This document shows, one piece after another, positions 13,801 through 28,166 of a DNA stretch of 64,000 bases (position 1 is its first letter; every line of letters starts with the position of its first letter). Made by a program: the position numbers and the translations under genes. The notes below the pieces were generated by a model. It was not told the origin of the DNA. It saw only the letters and a list, made by a program, of their open reading frames with translations, and made no database searches. This DNA is from Sipunculus nudus (Eukaryota > Annelida > Sipuncula > Golfingiida > Sipunculidae). The stretch is from assembly GCA_026874595.1 (NCBI GenBank), contig CM049320.1, positions 24,067,714 through 24,131,713 on the forward strand, in the 5' to 3' direction.

Positions 13801-16800
13801 GAACACTGAATGACCGTTAATGGGCGCTAAAACTATAAATAGAACACACAAAAGCCGTATCTAGGGGCCAAAGCCCAAAATAGAAAGGATTATACGTATT
13901 CCAGGGACGCCAACCACGGTGACGTTTATGTTCAAGGTCATCATCGCTCCAGCCAACGCATTATGTGCTCGCAATAGCAAACCGTGCGCCCTTAAGGAAG
14001 GATCGGTTCTTTTCGTTATTGTTCGTGAGACCATGACGGACATTGCCGAACAGGTCCTGCATTACACCGAACTATCCCGATCATACCTAGGGCAGCGAGA
14101 CGTCGTTTGAGCTTTCTCGGTTAAGCGAGACTGTAAATAGTAAACATGGTTCAGTAGAAGTTTTTAAGTTATTCTGTGAGTTTGGTCGAACAGACAGCGG
14201 ATACTCGACAGCACCGGGATAATGGTATTTTTTTATATTATCCATATCATTTAGGATATTTATGTTCTGTGTTATTTGTGTCTCAGTACCTCTTTTGCAC
14301 GTATGATGTTTTTCGTAACGTTTTGTTTACCCAAAAAACATTTTACACTGTTTACAGTTTAACTTGTACCAAATCCATACCAACGACTGACAGTGACAAT
14401 GATGCCTTTGGCGGTATCATACGTAATGTGAATGAACTCTGTTATAACAACGATGATATTGACACGGCATCAGAAACAGGGTCACATTGCTTTCACTTTT
14501 CCAACGTTTTCAACAGTAAGTGTGCAGTTTATTATCTTACAAATATATCTGTCTGCCCCCATCTTTTCCAGGACGTTGGACAGATTAATTGTCACTATTA
14601 CATTAACAAGCATTACAGTCTCTTTTAACTACACTTGAATGAGTAATATCAGTGTTCTCTCACTTAATGTCCGGGGTCTTAGTCTACCTCTAAAAGAAGA
14701 CAATTATTTTATTGGTTGCAGAATAAAAGTCACAATATAATATTTCTCCAAGTGACACACAGCTCCCCAAACTCCGCTGATCAGTGGAGAGCAGAATGGG
14801 GCCACTGTATAATATTTAGTCATGGAGCCACCAATTCCCGAGGTGTGGCAATATTGATGAAAAACTGTGTGTCACATCAGATCCATAATGAACACAAAGA
14901 TAAAGATGGAAGGGTCTTAGTGCTAGACATTGCTTTAGAAGGCATACGCCTTAATTTGGCAAAAGTATATGGACCAAACCAAATTAAAACAGACTTTTAT
15001 TTAGATTTATTTGATAATATCGCACAGAGCCACAATGAGAATAATATAGTTGGAGGTGACTGGAACACCGTTATAAATCCTAAATTAGATAAGTCAAGTG
15101 GACAACTAGGGAACACAACTGTTAGTAATTTAATGAATGAATGGATTGAAGAACTTGATTTAATTGATGTTTGGCGTCATTTTCACTTCCAAAATAGACA
15201 ATACACATGGATGAGAGATAAACCAACATATACTGGGAGTCGTATAGAATTTTTTCTTATATCTAAGGGTCTTTTAAGGCTAACTAAAGGGGCGAGTATT
15301 TTACCAGGGTATAACACAGATCACTCAGGGATTGATCTAATTATGGAACCTCATTAAAGAAAACGAGGACCAGGTTTCTGGAAATTCAATACCTCCTTAT
15401 TATATGATGAAGAATGTGTGCAGCAAATAAAGGATTGTATATGGACCACTGTAAATGAAAATAAAGAAGCTAATCCTACCTTATTATGGGATACCATAAA
15501 AATGACTATCCGGAGAACATGTATATGTCACAGCCATAGAAAAAAAAGAAAACCAGAGAAGAAATTAGTAAGTTAGAAAAAGATATAATGTTCTTGAAAA
15601 ACAAAATATTTACAGACGATGGGCAATATGATAAACATAAATTAAAAGAGAAGGAACAACAACTATAAAAGTATATAGAAGAAAAAGCCGGGGGGGGGCG
15701 CCATTAGAAGCAAAACCAGGTGGTATGATGAGGATGAGAAATCAACAAAATGTTTTTTGAATATGGAGAAAAGGAATTACAACAGAAAGGTTGTCAGTAA
15801 ACTTATTATAAATGGACATAGAATAAACAATCCACATAATATTAGAAAAAGAAAAAGTATTTTTCCAGGAACTTTATACTTTAAATCAACAACATGATGT
15901 TAGTAAAGTTGAAAATTTTCTTGAAAATATAATATAAAAATGAATAAATTAAAAAAAACCAATGTGTCCAGAAATCACAGAACAGGAAATTTAAATAGTT
16001 TAAAAACATGTTCAAATGAAAAATCGCTAGGGACAGATGGTTTCCCCGTTGAGTTTTACAAATTTTATTGGAATGACATAAAGAGATATTATATGGACAG
16101 CATCAGATTTAGTTTTATTACAGGTCTTTTATCAATAACTCAGAGGCAGGGTATAATTAGCCTTCTCCCTAAAAAGGGAAAAGATGAACTTTATCTAAAA
16201 AAATGGAGACCCCTTACACTCTTAAACTGCGATTATAAAATTATTTCAAAATCCATTGCGAACAGAATAAAACAGTTTCTCCCAACTTTAATTCACGGGG
16301 ACAGGGTTCATGCAGGGAAGATATATAGGGGAAAATGTTGCAAAAGTTATGACTCTGTCTTAATATTTATTACAAAATGAAGAAAAATCTTTCCTCATGG
16401 CTGTCGACTTTGAAAAAGCATTCGATTTTTTAGAATGGATTTATATTTATAAAATTTTAGAATTAATGAACTTTGATTTGCATACTATCTCTATGATTAA
16501 AACATTGAGTACTAACATCTCCAGCTGTGTTATAATTTGATTTTTTTTAAGTAAGTAGAGGAGTCAGACAAGGTTGTCCCTTATCCCCCTATTTATTTAT
16601 ACTTGCTATTGAAATACTGGCAGAGGCTATAAGATCAAATGAAAAAATAAATGGAATCTCATCCAAACATGTTTTTTTTTTAAATAATACAGTATGCAGA
16701 TGACACAGTGGTGTTTACAAAAGATATCGCTAGCATACAAGAAACTCTTAATGTATTTTCTGAATTTAATAATATCAGGTTTAAGGATGAACCGAGACAA

Positions 16801-19800
16801 AACAGCTATAATGCCCTTAACAGAAGGGAAATATGAAGAAAAAGACATAGTAACAAATTAAGGTTTGACCTGGGCTAACAAACAATTAAATTTACTAGGA
16901 ATTACTATAACACCTTCCATGAAAAATGTTGTACAGTTAAATTATACACCAAAAATACAAAAAATAAAGAGTGTGATATCTGTATGGTCTCGCAGAAAAC
17001 TCACACCCCTGGAAAAATTACCATTATCAAGAGTTTCCTTATTTCCCATGTAATTTATTTATTATCAGTTCTCCCTTCCCCAACAAAACAAATTTTGAAA
17101 GAAATAGAGAAATTGCTATTTAAATTCATATGGCATAAAGGTAGAGAATCAGTTAAAAGGAATATTCTTTATGCACCTATAGATTGTGGGGGGGCTTAGC
17201 ATGATACATCTACCAACACAGGCCATAACACTAAAAATAGCTTGGATAAAAAGAATACTGTCTAAATCAGAAAATGATATATGGAGACAAATGTTCATAC
17301 AAGGTCTAAAGATGTCTGATGAGTCATTCAGGTGAAATTTACATAGAAATGATCTCCTAGAGATATTTGTAAAACCATCCATATTTTGGAAAGAAGTATT
17401 TCAGTCTTGGTGTATATATAATTACCACTCACCATTAACTTGCACAGACATTAAAAATCAAATCATATGGTTCAATTCTCACATTAAAAGAGGAAAGAAA
17501 GTTATATTTTTTTAGATCATTATGTGTGGCAGGGATAAAATATATCTCTGACATAATTAAAACAGATGGTGCAAAGAATGTTTGGTTAAATTATAATGAG
17601 CTATGTCATAAATTTAATGTTAAAATAGATATTATAACATAAAATGGAATAATTAATGTCATCCCAAAACTATGGAAAAGCTTACTTGAAACCGAAAAAC
17701 CTGAAATTATTACCAAGTCCTATAATTTTAACTTTGATAGAATAATTAGGACTAAATATCTGACTAAAAGTGTATACACCAAGGTGATTCAGAAGAACCT
17801 GGAGAAGCCAACTTCTGCAATCAAGAATTGGGAATCTGACCTACAAACAAAATCTGAAGAGAAAGTATATAAAGGTTTCAGTAATATATTTAACTGTACT
17901 ATATCTGTAAAATTAAGGATGTTCCAGTTTTATATACTACACGGCAGAATTACTTTAAAACCTTTTCTTTATAGGATAAATATAATTAACTCTGCTGAAT
18001 GTAGTTTTTGCAAAAATGAGGATGAAACCATTTTACACTTATTTTGGGAGTGTTGGTTTTCCAGATTGATCGGGAGTGATATTCTTTCTATATTAAAATC
18101 ATATGGAGCAGTTGAAACAACATTTATATGGTCAGCTGATAATGTTATCTTAGGATGTTACAATACAAGATGGTTGAATTTCATGACTTTACTTATCAAA
18201 AGGTACTTATATGTCAGTAGATGTAGAAGAGAACAACCAAAAACTAGGAAGTGTGAAATGTTTATTAAAAAAGAAATACATAATATTGAAAAATATATCG
18301 CTCTCATAAGAGAAAAATTGCAACAGCATGAAAATAAGTGGATATCTCTACACTGCCTTATTAAAGAAAAATTTTATGGAAGTGATTCTCACATTGGCAA
18401 CATTTCATTACGGTATTCATACAGAGTTGTTGAAATTTTCTGATATTATTACAGTTGGAGATTTGTCAGTATGTATGTATTCTTTTTTCCTGTATGTTTT
18501 GTTCCTTTATAGCTGGGTATAGAGAAATGTATGTATAGATAAATACATATATTCTACAGTCGGACTAACTTAATGTTGTTCGCCTTCTGGTATTTTGCTG
18601 TATACTTTTTATGTATTGTTCTTTTGTCAATAAATTTTTAAAAAAAGGATCTAATTGAACATATGTGTGAACTGCTGGACTGTCAATAGCTTATCAAAAA
18701 GCTAACCAATGATCATGGTAATAGTATACATCTCATGTTCACAAACTGCTCACATGCTTCAGTTTGAACATATGGAAACACTTGGTCGGAACTGGAAATG
18801 TTATTTTCACCAGTTTATTACACATATATAAAGATCATGGCCTATATTTCTTCTCCCTCTCAAACATTATCTCCTTTTCAGATTTTTTTTTTCAATTTTA
18901 CCTTCAGGTTCAACTTCAGCTGAGCACACAGTGACCCATTTTTTTTTAATTTGATGGTCATAAATATGTTCTTAAAAAATGCTTTAAAGGTGCAATTTTT
19001 CTCGTAGCAAAAGCATATATAAATCAGCATATTGACTTATCGAATGTCTAGACCATGAAGACATACCTCTAACGTCATTTACACTTTTAATACAACTCTA
19101 CATAGTTTTAAAAGGTGCTTTCATTATCTTCATTAACAAAGATATAACATTAACTTCTCCGAGCGATCTGTTCGCATTGACAATGGAATCCCTCACATAT
19201 GCATATCAGTCCGCCATTATGCATATACCTGACCACTGTGTATTTATTAAATATTTTACTCAGCTAAATGTTTATAATCGAAGTTATAGCGACTCACTCT
19301 GTCTGACAGGGCAGTAAAAAGTAACCGTTGACCCTAGATTTTTTGTTTACTTAAAATCTATGCATGTTCTGGTCCAAAATTATTAAAATTTCCAAAATGT
19401 AGGTCAGATTTTTTTCCCCGAGAACTATGACCCATGACCATTAATTTGAGCACAATAAAGGTAGACAGGAAACACTGTCTTAACTGTTGGACCTAGAAAC
19501 GTCTCACCTAACATCTATAAGGGTAAGATCTTTTAAGGTCTTTGTGAAGTCATTTAAAAAAAAAATCAGGACACTGACCCCCATTTTGCGAGATATGGTA
19601 AAAGCATAATATGTTAATTGTTGGAACAGGAATCTTCATACTCATCAAGCTTTCATTTTGTACAACGCCCCAGATATCGCTGACACCTTCCACGTAATAT
19701 AAAAGCACAAGCTGCACCTAAGACAGTACATCAGATAGTTTTCTGGACACTTTAATACGATTGATATAGTTTCTTAACATATAATATTTCTTAAATAATG

Positions 19801-21192
19801 CTATTAAAATCATTGTAGTTTGTTTCTGATGGTCGTACGTTGTTTATTGGAAAAGCTCGGTGGACAGATTTTTTTTGTTCGGTCAAACGATCGTTCAAAT
19901 AAAGAAAAATACACACGATTAACTTTTCTTGCCAACCCGCCACCGAGCACCGGACTCTACCAGACATTGACAGGCACGAATTAATGAAAGTAGTCAAAAA
20001 TAAACGTTGGCAGCACCATTTATAATGTGTCATCTAAGGTACATTAATTCTCATACGCCGGGGAAAAACAGAATTAATGGGTACATTTATGGGAACATAG
20101 ACCATCAGTTAGTGTACAGAATATACGCCTTCTAGGGGTTAATGGGAACATTCTAAATCCCACGGAATATGTTCTGGATTTTTCATTATCTGTCTCTTCA
20201 AAGGGCAATATTTGGGATGGAACGTATACATATTCGGTTGTTTATCTACAATAGTGTCAAGACCAAGTTCTTAAGATAGGCGACAGGGCAAAGGTTTCTT
20301 ATGTACAGCTGATTCACATCGCTGAATGTATTCAGCTATCACAATGGGTTTTCATTGATCCTTCTACGTCGCCATGTGTCCGTGTTTAGTGGCATACGCG
20401 TAACGAGTGCGTTCCCCATTGAACTTATGTTATAAATCAGCAGAACAATGTATGTTTGTGTAAGATGTTTGGTTTTGTACGACATGCTGTCATATAAGCT
20501 GAGCCTGAAGCGGTGAATGTACAGATTTTCTTTTGCAGATACACATTATGGTTTATTCCTGCATGTTTTAAATGTCAATATCGACTAAATCCCGAGAGAT
20601 CTGTCGGCTCTATCAAAGGATATTGTAGTTTCTAAGATTATAGACAATTTTGGGCAGAAATTTATATGAATGGCATATTAATGGGTGTGTGATACACTGT
20701 GGTTCAAGATAAACAATCCTGTTCAGTAGTCAACCGAACACGATTGTTTCTCCTGTCCTACATTAATACCTGTACGGACATATTTAATTTGTAATCTTTT
20801 GCATACTCGTTATATAAACAATAAATAAATGTGGAAGAATTTAAATTGGTCTGGCAAGAAAAGTCAAGAAAGATAAAATAGATCATAGACATTATTTCTC
20901 TAAATATTTTTGCTATTATTCAACGCAAATATGATAGGTAAATTGTTTTTTCTTTGACAATCTACATATGAATGAATGAATTAAAAGAAGAAAAAAAAAG
21001 GCCCCAGGCCCATGATTCAACAAAGAACATGTGTAAAGAATCATAAAAATTCAACAAAAACAACATGTAACAGCATAACATGAAATAAAATAACATGCAT
21101 TGAAACACAATGTTGTGTGAAAATCCATATTTGCAATATCTAAACACATGCAGAAATTTTGTAATCACATATTTCTTTTCATGTAGAGGTCA

Positions 21193-21238
<46 letters not shown>

Positions 21239-24200
21239 CGTAAACATATAAGCAAACAGTAATGCAATGCATCAATGGAAAGTAATTCATCTATTTCCTA
21301 ATTTGTAAATGAATAAATAAGTCAATAAATAGATTAATTAGATAATAGCTTTCAATTCATTATCTCTCCTGACAAAGGCATAGTGTACATAGGTTGCTAA
21401 TTTTTTCATTGTATGGGCATTACAATCTGACATGAGGGATGAAAATGTACTAATCCCAAATATATTTAACATATACTCTATATATATAATATATGTATCC
21501 TTATTGCTATAATTATATATTAGGCATAGAAACAAGATAAAGATGATAACAAAATTGTGACAACGTATGCTAACACAGAGAGACAAACATAGGTAGCTAT
21601 ATATTACATTGATACAGTTCTTCAAAACCATGAATCCAGTTAAAAAACGTGTTTATTATTTTAAACTAGTGAACCAATTGATTTTGACTTAATTATGTCT
21701 CCGAACGTCCATACACATAAATTTGTTCATAATTTATGATTTATCTTCATGTTAACATTTGTGAGCTCATTTCATGACACTTGAAAGCTAGTGACTACAT
21801 ATATGATAACATATATATAACAAATCGCCGAAGGTTAATATTTGTCAATAACAAATGACACATCTTATGTATATTTTCACTGATTCATTGTAAGTCAAAG
21901 CACTCTGTTCTTATAAATAATGTTTTATTACCGAGCAAATCTCATATTTTACGTAAAGAAATAAACGGATATAAATTTCTAATTAAAGATTGTTTAGGCT
22001 ATGCTTTGGTTTCCGTCGCTACATGGATGAGCTGGACGTTTATTTGTACAACCGTTTCAAAAACAAAATATCCAGTTAATACATATTTCGCAAAATATAT
22101 ATTATTGGCTGATACAATAATATTATGCCACATTGCTATGGGGTTCACATTATATACTAAACAACATTTTCCAGTCAACAAGTCGGTGTATACAACAAAT
22201 TCGTAATGGTAAATATAAATTTAATTGATTTATAGACTGATTTCTCATATGTTGTGGAGAAATGTAAACAGAAAATAATTAACCCGCTAATAAATACCAT
22301 ATATATATAATGTAATAAAAAACGGCAAACCAGTGTACCTAGCTCAACAGGCCCACTTTGATCAATGAAGTGACCATAACTTAGCAATCGGAAGTGGCCT
22401 CCGATTGCTAACAGAATTGATTGATGAGGGTTACACTAATTGTATAAAAAAAAATTAAGCATGTCCATGAAAATCAAATGAATGTGGCGTGATAGATCTT
22501 AAGTTCTAAAGTAACAAAAATAAATAACCATCAAATATAACTTATATATATAAAATATAATAAAAATCGGCCAAACAAGCAGGAGTGTAACTAGCTAAAA
22601 AGGCTTACTTTGGTTACTGCAGGGGTAATAAATAGGGGTCTTGATAATTGCCAAACAACTGCCAAGAAAAAAAATTAACAATTGCCTGAAAGTTACTACA
22701 CAGTACTGAGCAGTTATCAAATTCTTCCTCAATCACAATCATGTGTTTTTTTTAATTATTTTTTCATCCAAATTTTCTGCAACTTGTAGCTGATTATCAA
22801 GACCCCATAACTAGGATTAAAATGGCCTAACACATTGGATTTATGGTGTTACACTGATCGTAAAAAAATGAAATCACCTTTATGTTACATGTTATACAGA
22901 GGCAAACATGTCTAAAATACAGAAAGTAATTATTTTGTTGTTAGAACTGAATAAAAAAAATATAAACAGTTAAAATGTCATGGTTACCAAGGCTGTTACC
23001 CTGTGATGTAAGTCCCAGCCTTATGCCTTTACTGTGGCATTTGTTTCTGTCTGACTAAGCAATCGGGTACATGTGTTGATAGGTTGATTTATTAAGTTGT
23101 TGATAAGATCTAATTTGTTACAGTCAAATCAAGCAAAAAATCCGATACTCCAGCCACACTGGACCCTCTGTGTTACTTAGCAACTACATCCTGCGAGCAA
23201 TTACCTATGCAGCGTACAAACTGTGGCTCAAGGATAAAGTAACCAGTCTGTGTACTGTAGTAACTGCTGTGTTTATGTCATTCGACTGAGTCTCTTAAAG
23301 CAAGGCTGCTGCATATAAATTTAACTGTAGACCTTACTAGGTCATCATGTAATCGTGCACAGTGCCAAAAAAGTAACGAATGCATGTCCCATTGTGTTTC
23401 TGTTGTAAACCAGCACATTGACAGGCACGAATTAATGAAAGTAGTCAAAAATAAACGTTGGCAGCACCATTTATAATGTGTCATCTAAGGTACATTGACA
23501 TTAATGCTTATACGCCGGGGAAAATCAGAATTAATGGGTACATTTATGGGAACATAGACCATCAGTTAGTGTACAGAATATACGCCTTCTAGGGGTGAAT
23601 GGGAACATTCTAAATCCCACGGAATATGTTCTGGGTTTTTCTTATCTATCTCTTCAAAGGGCAATATTTGGGATGGAACGTTTACATATTCGGTTGTTTA
23701 TCTACAATAGTGTCAAGACCAAGTTCTTTAGATAGGCGACAGGGCAAAGGTTTCTGATGTACAGCTGATTCACATCGCTAAATGTATTCAGCTATCACAA
23801 TGGGTTGTCATTGATCCTTCTACGTCGCCACGTGTCCGTTTTAAGTGGCATACACGTAACGAGTGCGTTCCCCATTGAACTTATGTTATAAATCAGCAGA
23901 ACAATGTATGTTTGTGTAAGCTGTTTGGTTTTGTACGACATGCTGTCATATAAGCTGAGCCTGAAGCGGTGAGTGTACAGATTTTCTTTTGCAGATACAC
24001 ATTATGGTATATTTCTGCATGTTTTAAATGTCAATATCGACTAAATCCCGAGAGATCTGTCGGCTCTATCAAAGGATATTGTAGTTTCTAAGATTATAGA
24101 CAATTTTGGGCAGAAATTTATATGAATGGCATATTAATGGGTGTGTGATACACTGTGGTTCAAGATAAACAATCCTGTTCAGTAGTCAACCGAACACGAT

Positions 24201-24650
24201 TGTTTCTCCTGTCCTACATTAATACCTGTACGGACATATTTAATTTGTAATCTTTTGCATACTCGTTATATAAACATTAAATAACTGTGGAAGAATTTAA
24301 ATTGGTCTGGCAAGAAAAGTCAAGAAAGGTAAAAAAGATCATGGACATTATTTCTCTAAATATTTTTGCTATTATTCAACGCAAATATGATAGGTAAATT
24401 GTTTTTTCTTTGACAATCTATATATGAATGAATGAATTAATAGAAGAAGAAATAAAAGGCCTCAGGCCCATGATTCAACAAAGAGCATGTGTTAAGAATC
24501 ATAAAAATTCAACAAAAACAACATGTAACAGCATAACATGAATTAAAATAACATGCATTGAAACACAATGTTGTGTGAAAATCCATATTTGCAATATCTA
24601 AACACATACAGAAATTTTGTAATCACATATTTCTTTTCATGTAGAGGTCA

Positions 24651-24708
<58 letters not shown>

Positions 24709-27700
24709 CGTAAACATATAAACAAACAGTAATGCAATGCATCAATGGAAAGTAATTCATCTATTTCCTAATTTGTAAATGAATAAATAAGTCAATAAAT
24801 AGATTAATTAGATAATAGCTTTCAATTCATTATCTCTCCTGACAAAGGCATAGTGTACATAGGTTGCTAATTTTTTCATTGTATGGGCATTACAATCTGA
24901 CATGAGGGATGAAAATGTACTAATCCCAAATATATTTAACATATACTCTATATATATAATATATGTATCCTTATTGCTATAATTATATATTAGGCATAGA
25001 AACAAGATAAAGATGATAACAAAATTGTGAGAACGTATGCTAACTCTGAGAGACAAACATAGGTAGCTATATATGACATTGATACAGATCTTCAAAACCA
25101 TGTATCCAGTTAAAAACGTGTTTATTATTTTAAACTAGTGAACCAATTGATTTTGACTTAATTATGTCTCTGAACGTCCATACACATACATTTGTTTATA
25201 ATTTATGATTTATCTTCATGTTAACATTTGTGAGCTCATTTCATGACACTTGAAAGCTAGTGACTACATATATGATAACATATATATAACAAATCGCCGA
25301 AGATTAATATTTGTCAATAACATATGACACATCTTATGTATATTTTCACTGATTCATTGTAAGTCAAAGCACTCTGTTCTTATAAATAATGTTTTATTAC
25401 CGAGCAAATCTCATATTTTACGTAAAGAAATAAACGGATATAAATTTCTAATTTAAGATTGTTTAGGCTATGCTTTGGTTTCCGTCGCTACATGGATGAG
25501 CTGGACGTTTATTTGTACAACCGTTACAAAAACAAAATATCCAGTTAATACATATTTCGCAAAATATATATTATTGGCTGATACAATAATATTATGCCAC
25601 ATTGCTATGGGGTTCACATTTTATACTAAACAACATTTTCCAGTCAACAAGTCAGTGTATACAACAAATTCGTAATGGTAAATATAAATTTAATTGATTT
25701 ATAGACTGATTTCTCATATGTTGTGGAGAAATGTAAACAGAAAATAATTAACCCGCTAGAAAATACCATATATATATAATGTAATAAAAAACGGCAAACA
25801 AGTGTACCTAGCTCAACAGGCCCACTTTGATAAATGAAGTGACCATAGCTTAGCAATCGGAAGTGGCCTCCGATTGCTAACAGAATTGATGAGGGTTACA
25901 CTAATTGTATAAAAATAATTAACCATGTCCATGAAAATCAAATGAATGTGGCGTGATAGATCTTAAGTTCTAAAGTAACAAAAATAAATAACCATCAAAT
26001 ATAACTTATATATATAAAATATAATGAAAATCGGCCAAACAAGCAGGAGTGTAACTAGCTAAAAAGGCTTACTTTGGTTACTGCAGGGGTAATAAATAGG
26101 GGTCTTGATAATTGCCAAACAACTGCCCAGAAAAAAAATGAACAATTGCCTGAAAGTTACTACACAGTACTGAACAGTTATCAAATTCTTCCTCAATCAC
26201 AATCATGTGTTTTTTTTAATTATTTTTTCATCCAAATTTTCTGCAACTTGTAGCTGATTATCAAGACCCCATAACTAGGATTAAAATGGCCTAACACATT
26301 GGATTTATGGTGTTACACTGATCGTAAAAAAATGAAATCACCTTTATGTTACATGTTATACAGAGGCAAACATGTCTAAAATACAGAAAGTAATTATTTT
26401 GTTGTTAGAACTGAATAAAAAAAAATATAAACAGTTAAAATGTCATGGTTACCAAGGCTGTTACCCTGTGATGTAAGTCCCAGCCTTATGCCTTTACTGT
26501 GGCATTTGTTTCTGTCTGACTAAGCAATCGGGTACATGTGTTGATAGGTTGATTTATTAAGTTGTTGATAAGATCTAATTTGTTACAGTTAAATCAAGCA
26601 AAAAATCCGATACTCCAGCCACACTGGACCCTCTGTGTTACTTAGCAACTACATCCTGCGAGCAATTACCTATGCAGCGTACAAACTGTGGCTCAAGGAT
26701 AAAGTAACCAGTCTGTGTACTGTAGTAACTGCTGTGTTTATGTCATTCGACTGAGTCTCTTAAAGCAAGGCTGCTGCATATAAATTTTACTGTAGACCTT
26801 ACTAGGTCATCATGTAATCGTGCACAGTGCCAAACAAGTAACGAGTGCATGTCCCACTGTGCTTCTGTTGTAAACCAGCACATTGACAGGCACGAATTAA
26901 TGAAAGTAGTCAAAAATAAACGTTGGCAGCACCATTTATAATGTGTCATCTAAGGTACATTGACATTAATGCTTATACGCCGGGGAAAATCAGAATTAAT
27001 GGGTACATTTATGGGAACATAGACCATCAGTTAGTGTACAGAATATACGCCTTCTAGGGGTGAATGGGAACATTCTAAATCCCACGGAATATGTTCTGGG
27101 TTTTTCATTATCTATCTCTTCAAAGGGCAATATTTGGGATGGAACGTTTACATATTCGGTTGTTTATCTACAATAGTGTCAAGACCAAGTTCTTTAGATA
27201 GGCGACAGGGCAAAGGTTTCTTATGTACAGCTGATTCACATCGCTAAATGTATTCAGCTATCACAATGGGTTGTCATTGATCCTTCTACGTCGCCACGTG
27301 TCCGTGTTTAGGGGCATACACGTAACGAGTGCGTTCCCCATTGAACGTATGTTATAAATCAGCAGAACAATGTATGTTTGTGTAAGCTGTTTGGTTTTTG
27401 TACGACATGCTGTCATATAAGCTGAGCCTGAAGCGTAGAGTGTACAGATTTTCTTTTGCAGATACACATTATGGTATATTTCTGCATGTTTTAAATGTCA
27501 ATATCGACTAAATCCCGAGAGATCTGTCGGCTCTATCAAAGGATATTGTAGTTTCTAAGATTATAGACAATTTTGGGCAGAAATTTATATGAATGGCATA
27601 TTAATGGGTGTGTGATACACTGTGGTTCAAGATAAACAATCCTGTTCAGTAGTCAACCGAACACGATTGTTTCTCCTGTCCTACATTAATACCTGTACGG

Positions 27701-28117
27701 ACATATTTAATTTGTAATCTTTTGCATACTCGTTATATAAACATTAAATAACTGTGGAAGAATTTAAATTGGTCTGGCAAGAAAAGTCAAGAAAGGTAAA
27801 AAAGATCATAGACATTATTTCTCTAAATATTTTTGCTATTATTCAACGCAAATATGATAGGTAAATTGTTTTTTCTTTGACAATCTATATATGAATGAAT
27901 GAATTAATAGAAGAAGAAATAAAAGGCCTCAGGCCCATGATTCAACAAAGAGCATGTGTTAAGAATCATAAAAATTCAACAAAAACAACATGTAACAGCA
28001 TAACATGAATTAAAATAACATGCATTGAAACACAATGTTGTGTGAAAATCCATATTTGCAATATCTAAACACATGCAGAAATTTTGTAATCACATATTTC
28101 TTTTCATGTAGAGGTCA

Positions 28118-28166
<49 letters not shown>

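Larger units (their letters stand above)
12820..18640 (+). mobile_element. L1/Tx1-like LINE, nearly full length, mutated
   Basis: A non-LTR retrotransposon in gene A sense orientation. It has an ORF1-type RNA-binding protein, then an apurinic-type endonuclease, reverse transcriptase and a C-terminal cysteine/histidine-rich region, in that order. Both ends carry the same 15 bp (AAAAAAGGATCTAAT at 12805-12819 and 18641-18655), a target-site duplication that fixes the borders. Many frameshifts and stops break ORF2, so this copy is not autonomous. It is about 5.8 kb, the usual length for the group. Confidence 0.88.
19965..23415. repeat. 3.45-kb unit, copy 1
   Basis: Contains (AAT)n at 21194-21235, a hairpin at 22381-22411 and the open frame 22006-22206. 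Confidence 0.9.
23416..26880. repeat. 3.45-kb unit, copy 2
   Basis: Contains the longest (AAT)n (24653-24706), a hairpin at 25850-25880 and the open frame 25475-25675. An AAA-to-TAA change shortly upstream closes the longer frame seen in copy 1. Confidence 0.9.

Noticed and set aside
14176-14628. 150-codon frame between LINE ORF1 and ORF2
   Set aside because: It lies in the inter-ORF region of the element and shows no known LINE domain.
19791-20033. Minus-strand frame shared in part with 23278-23484 and 26743-26949
   Set aside because: The shared end is the tandem-unit junction. The other end differs between copies and no domain is present.
21338-21631. 97-codon minus-strand frame repeated at 24808 and 28266
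   Set aside because: It recurs only because the DNA unit recurs. The peptide is AT-driven (rich in I, Y, N, F), with no recognised domain.
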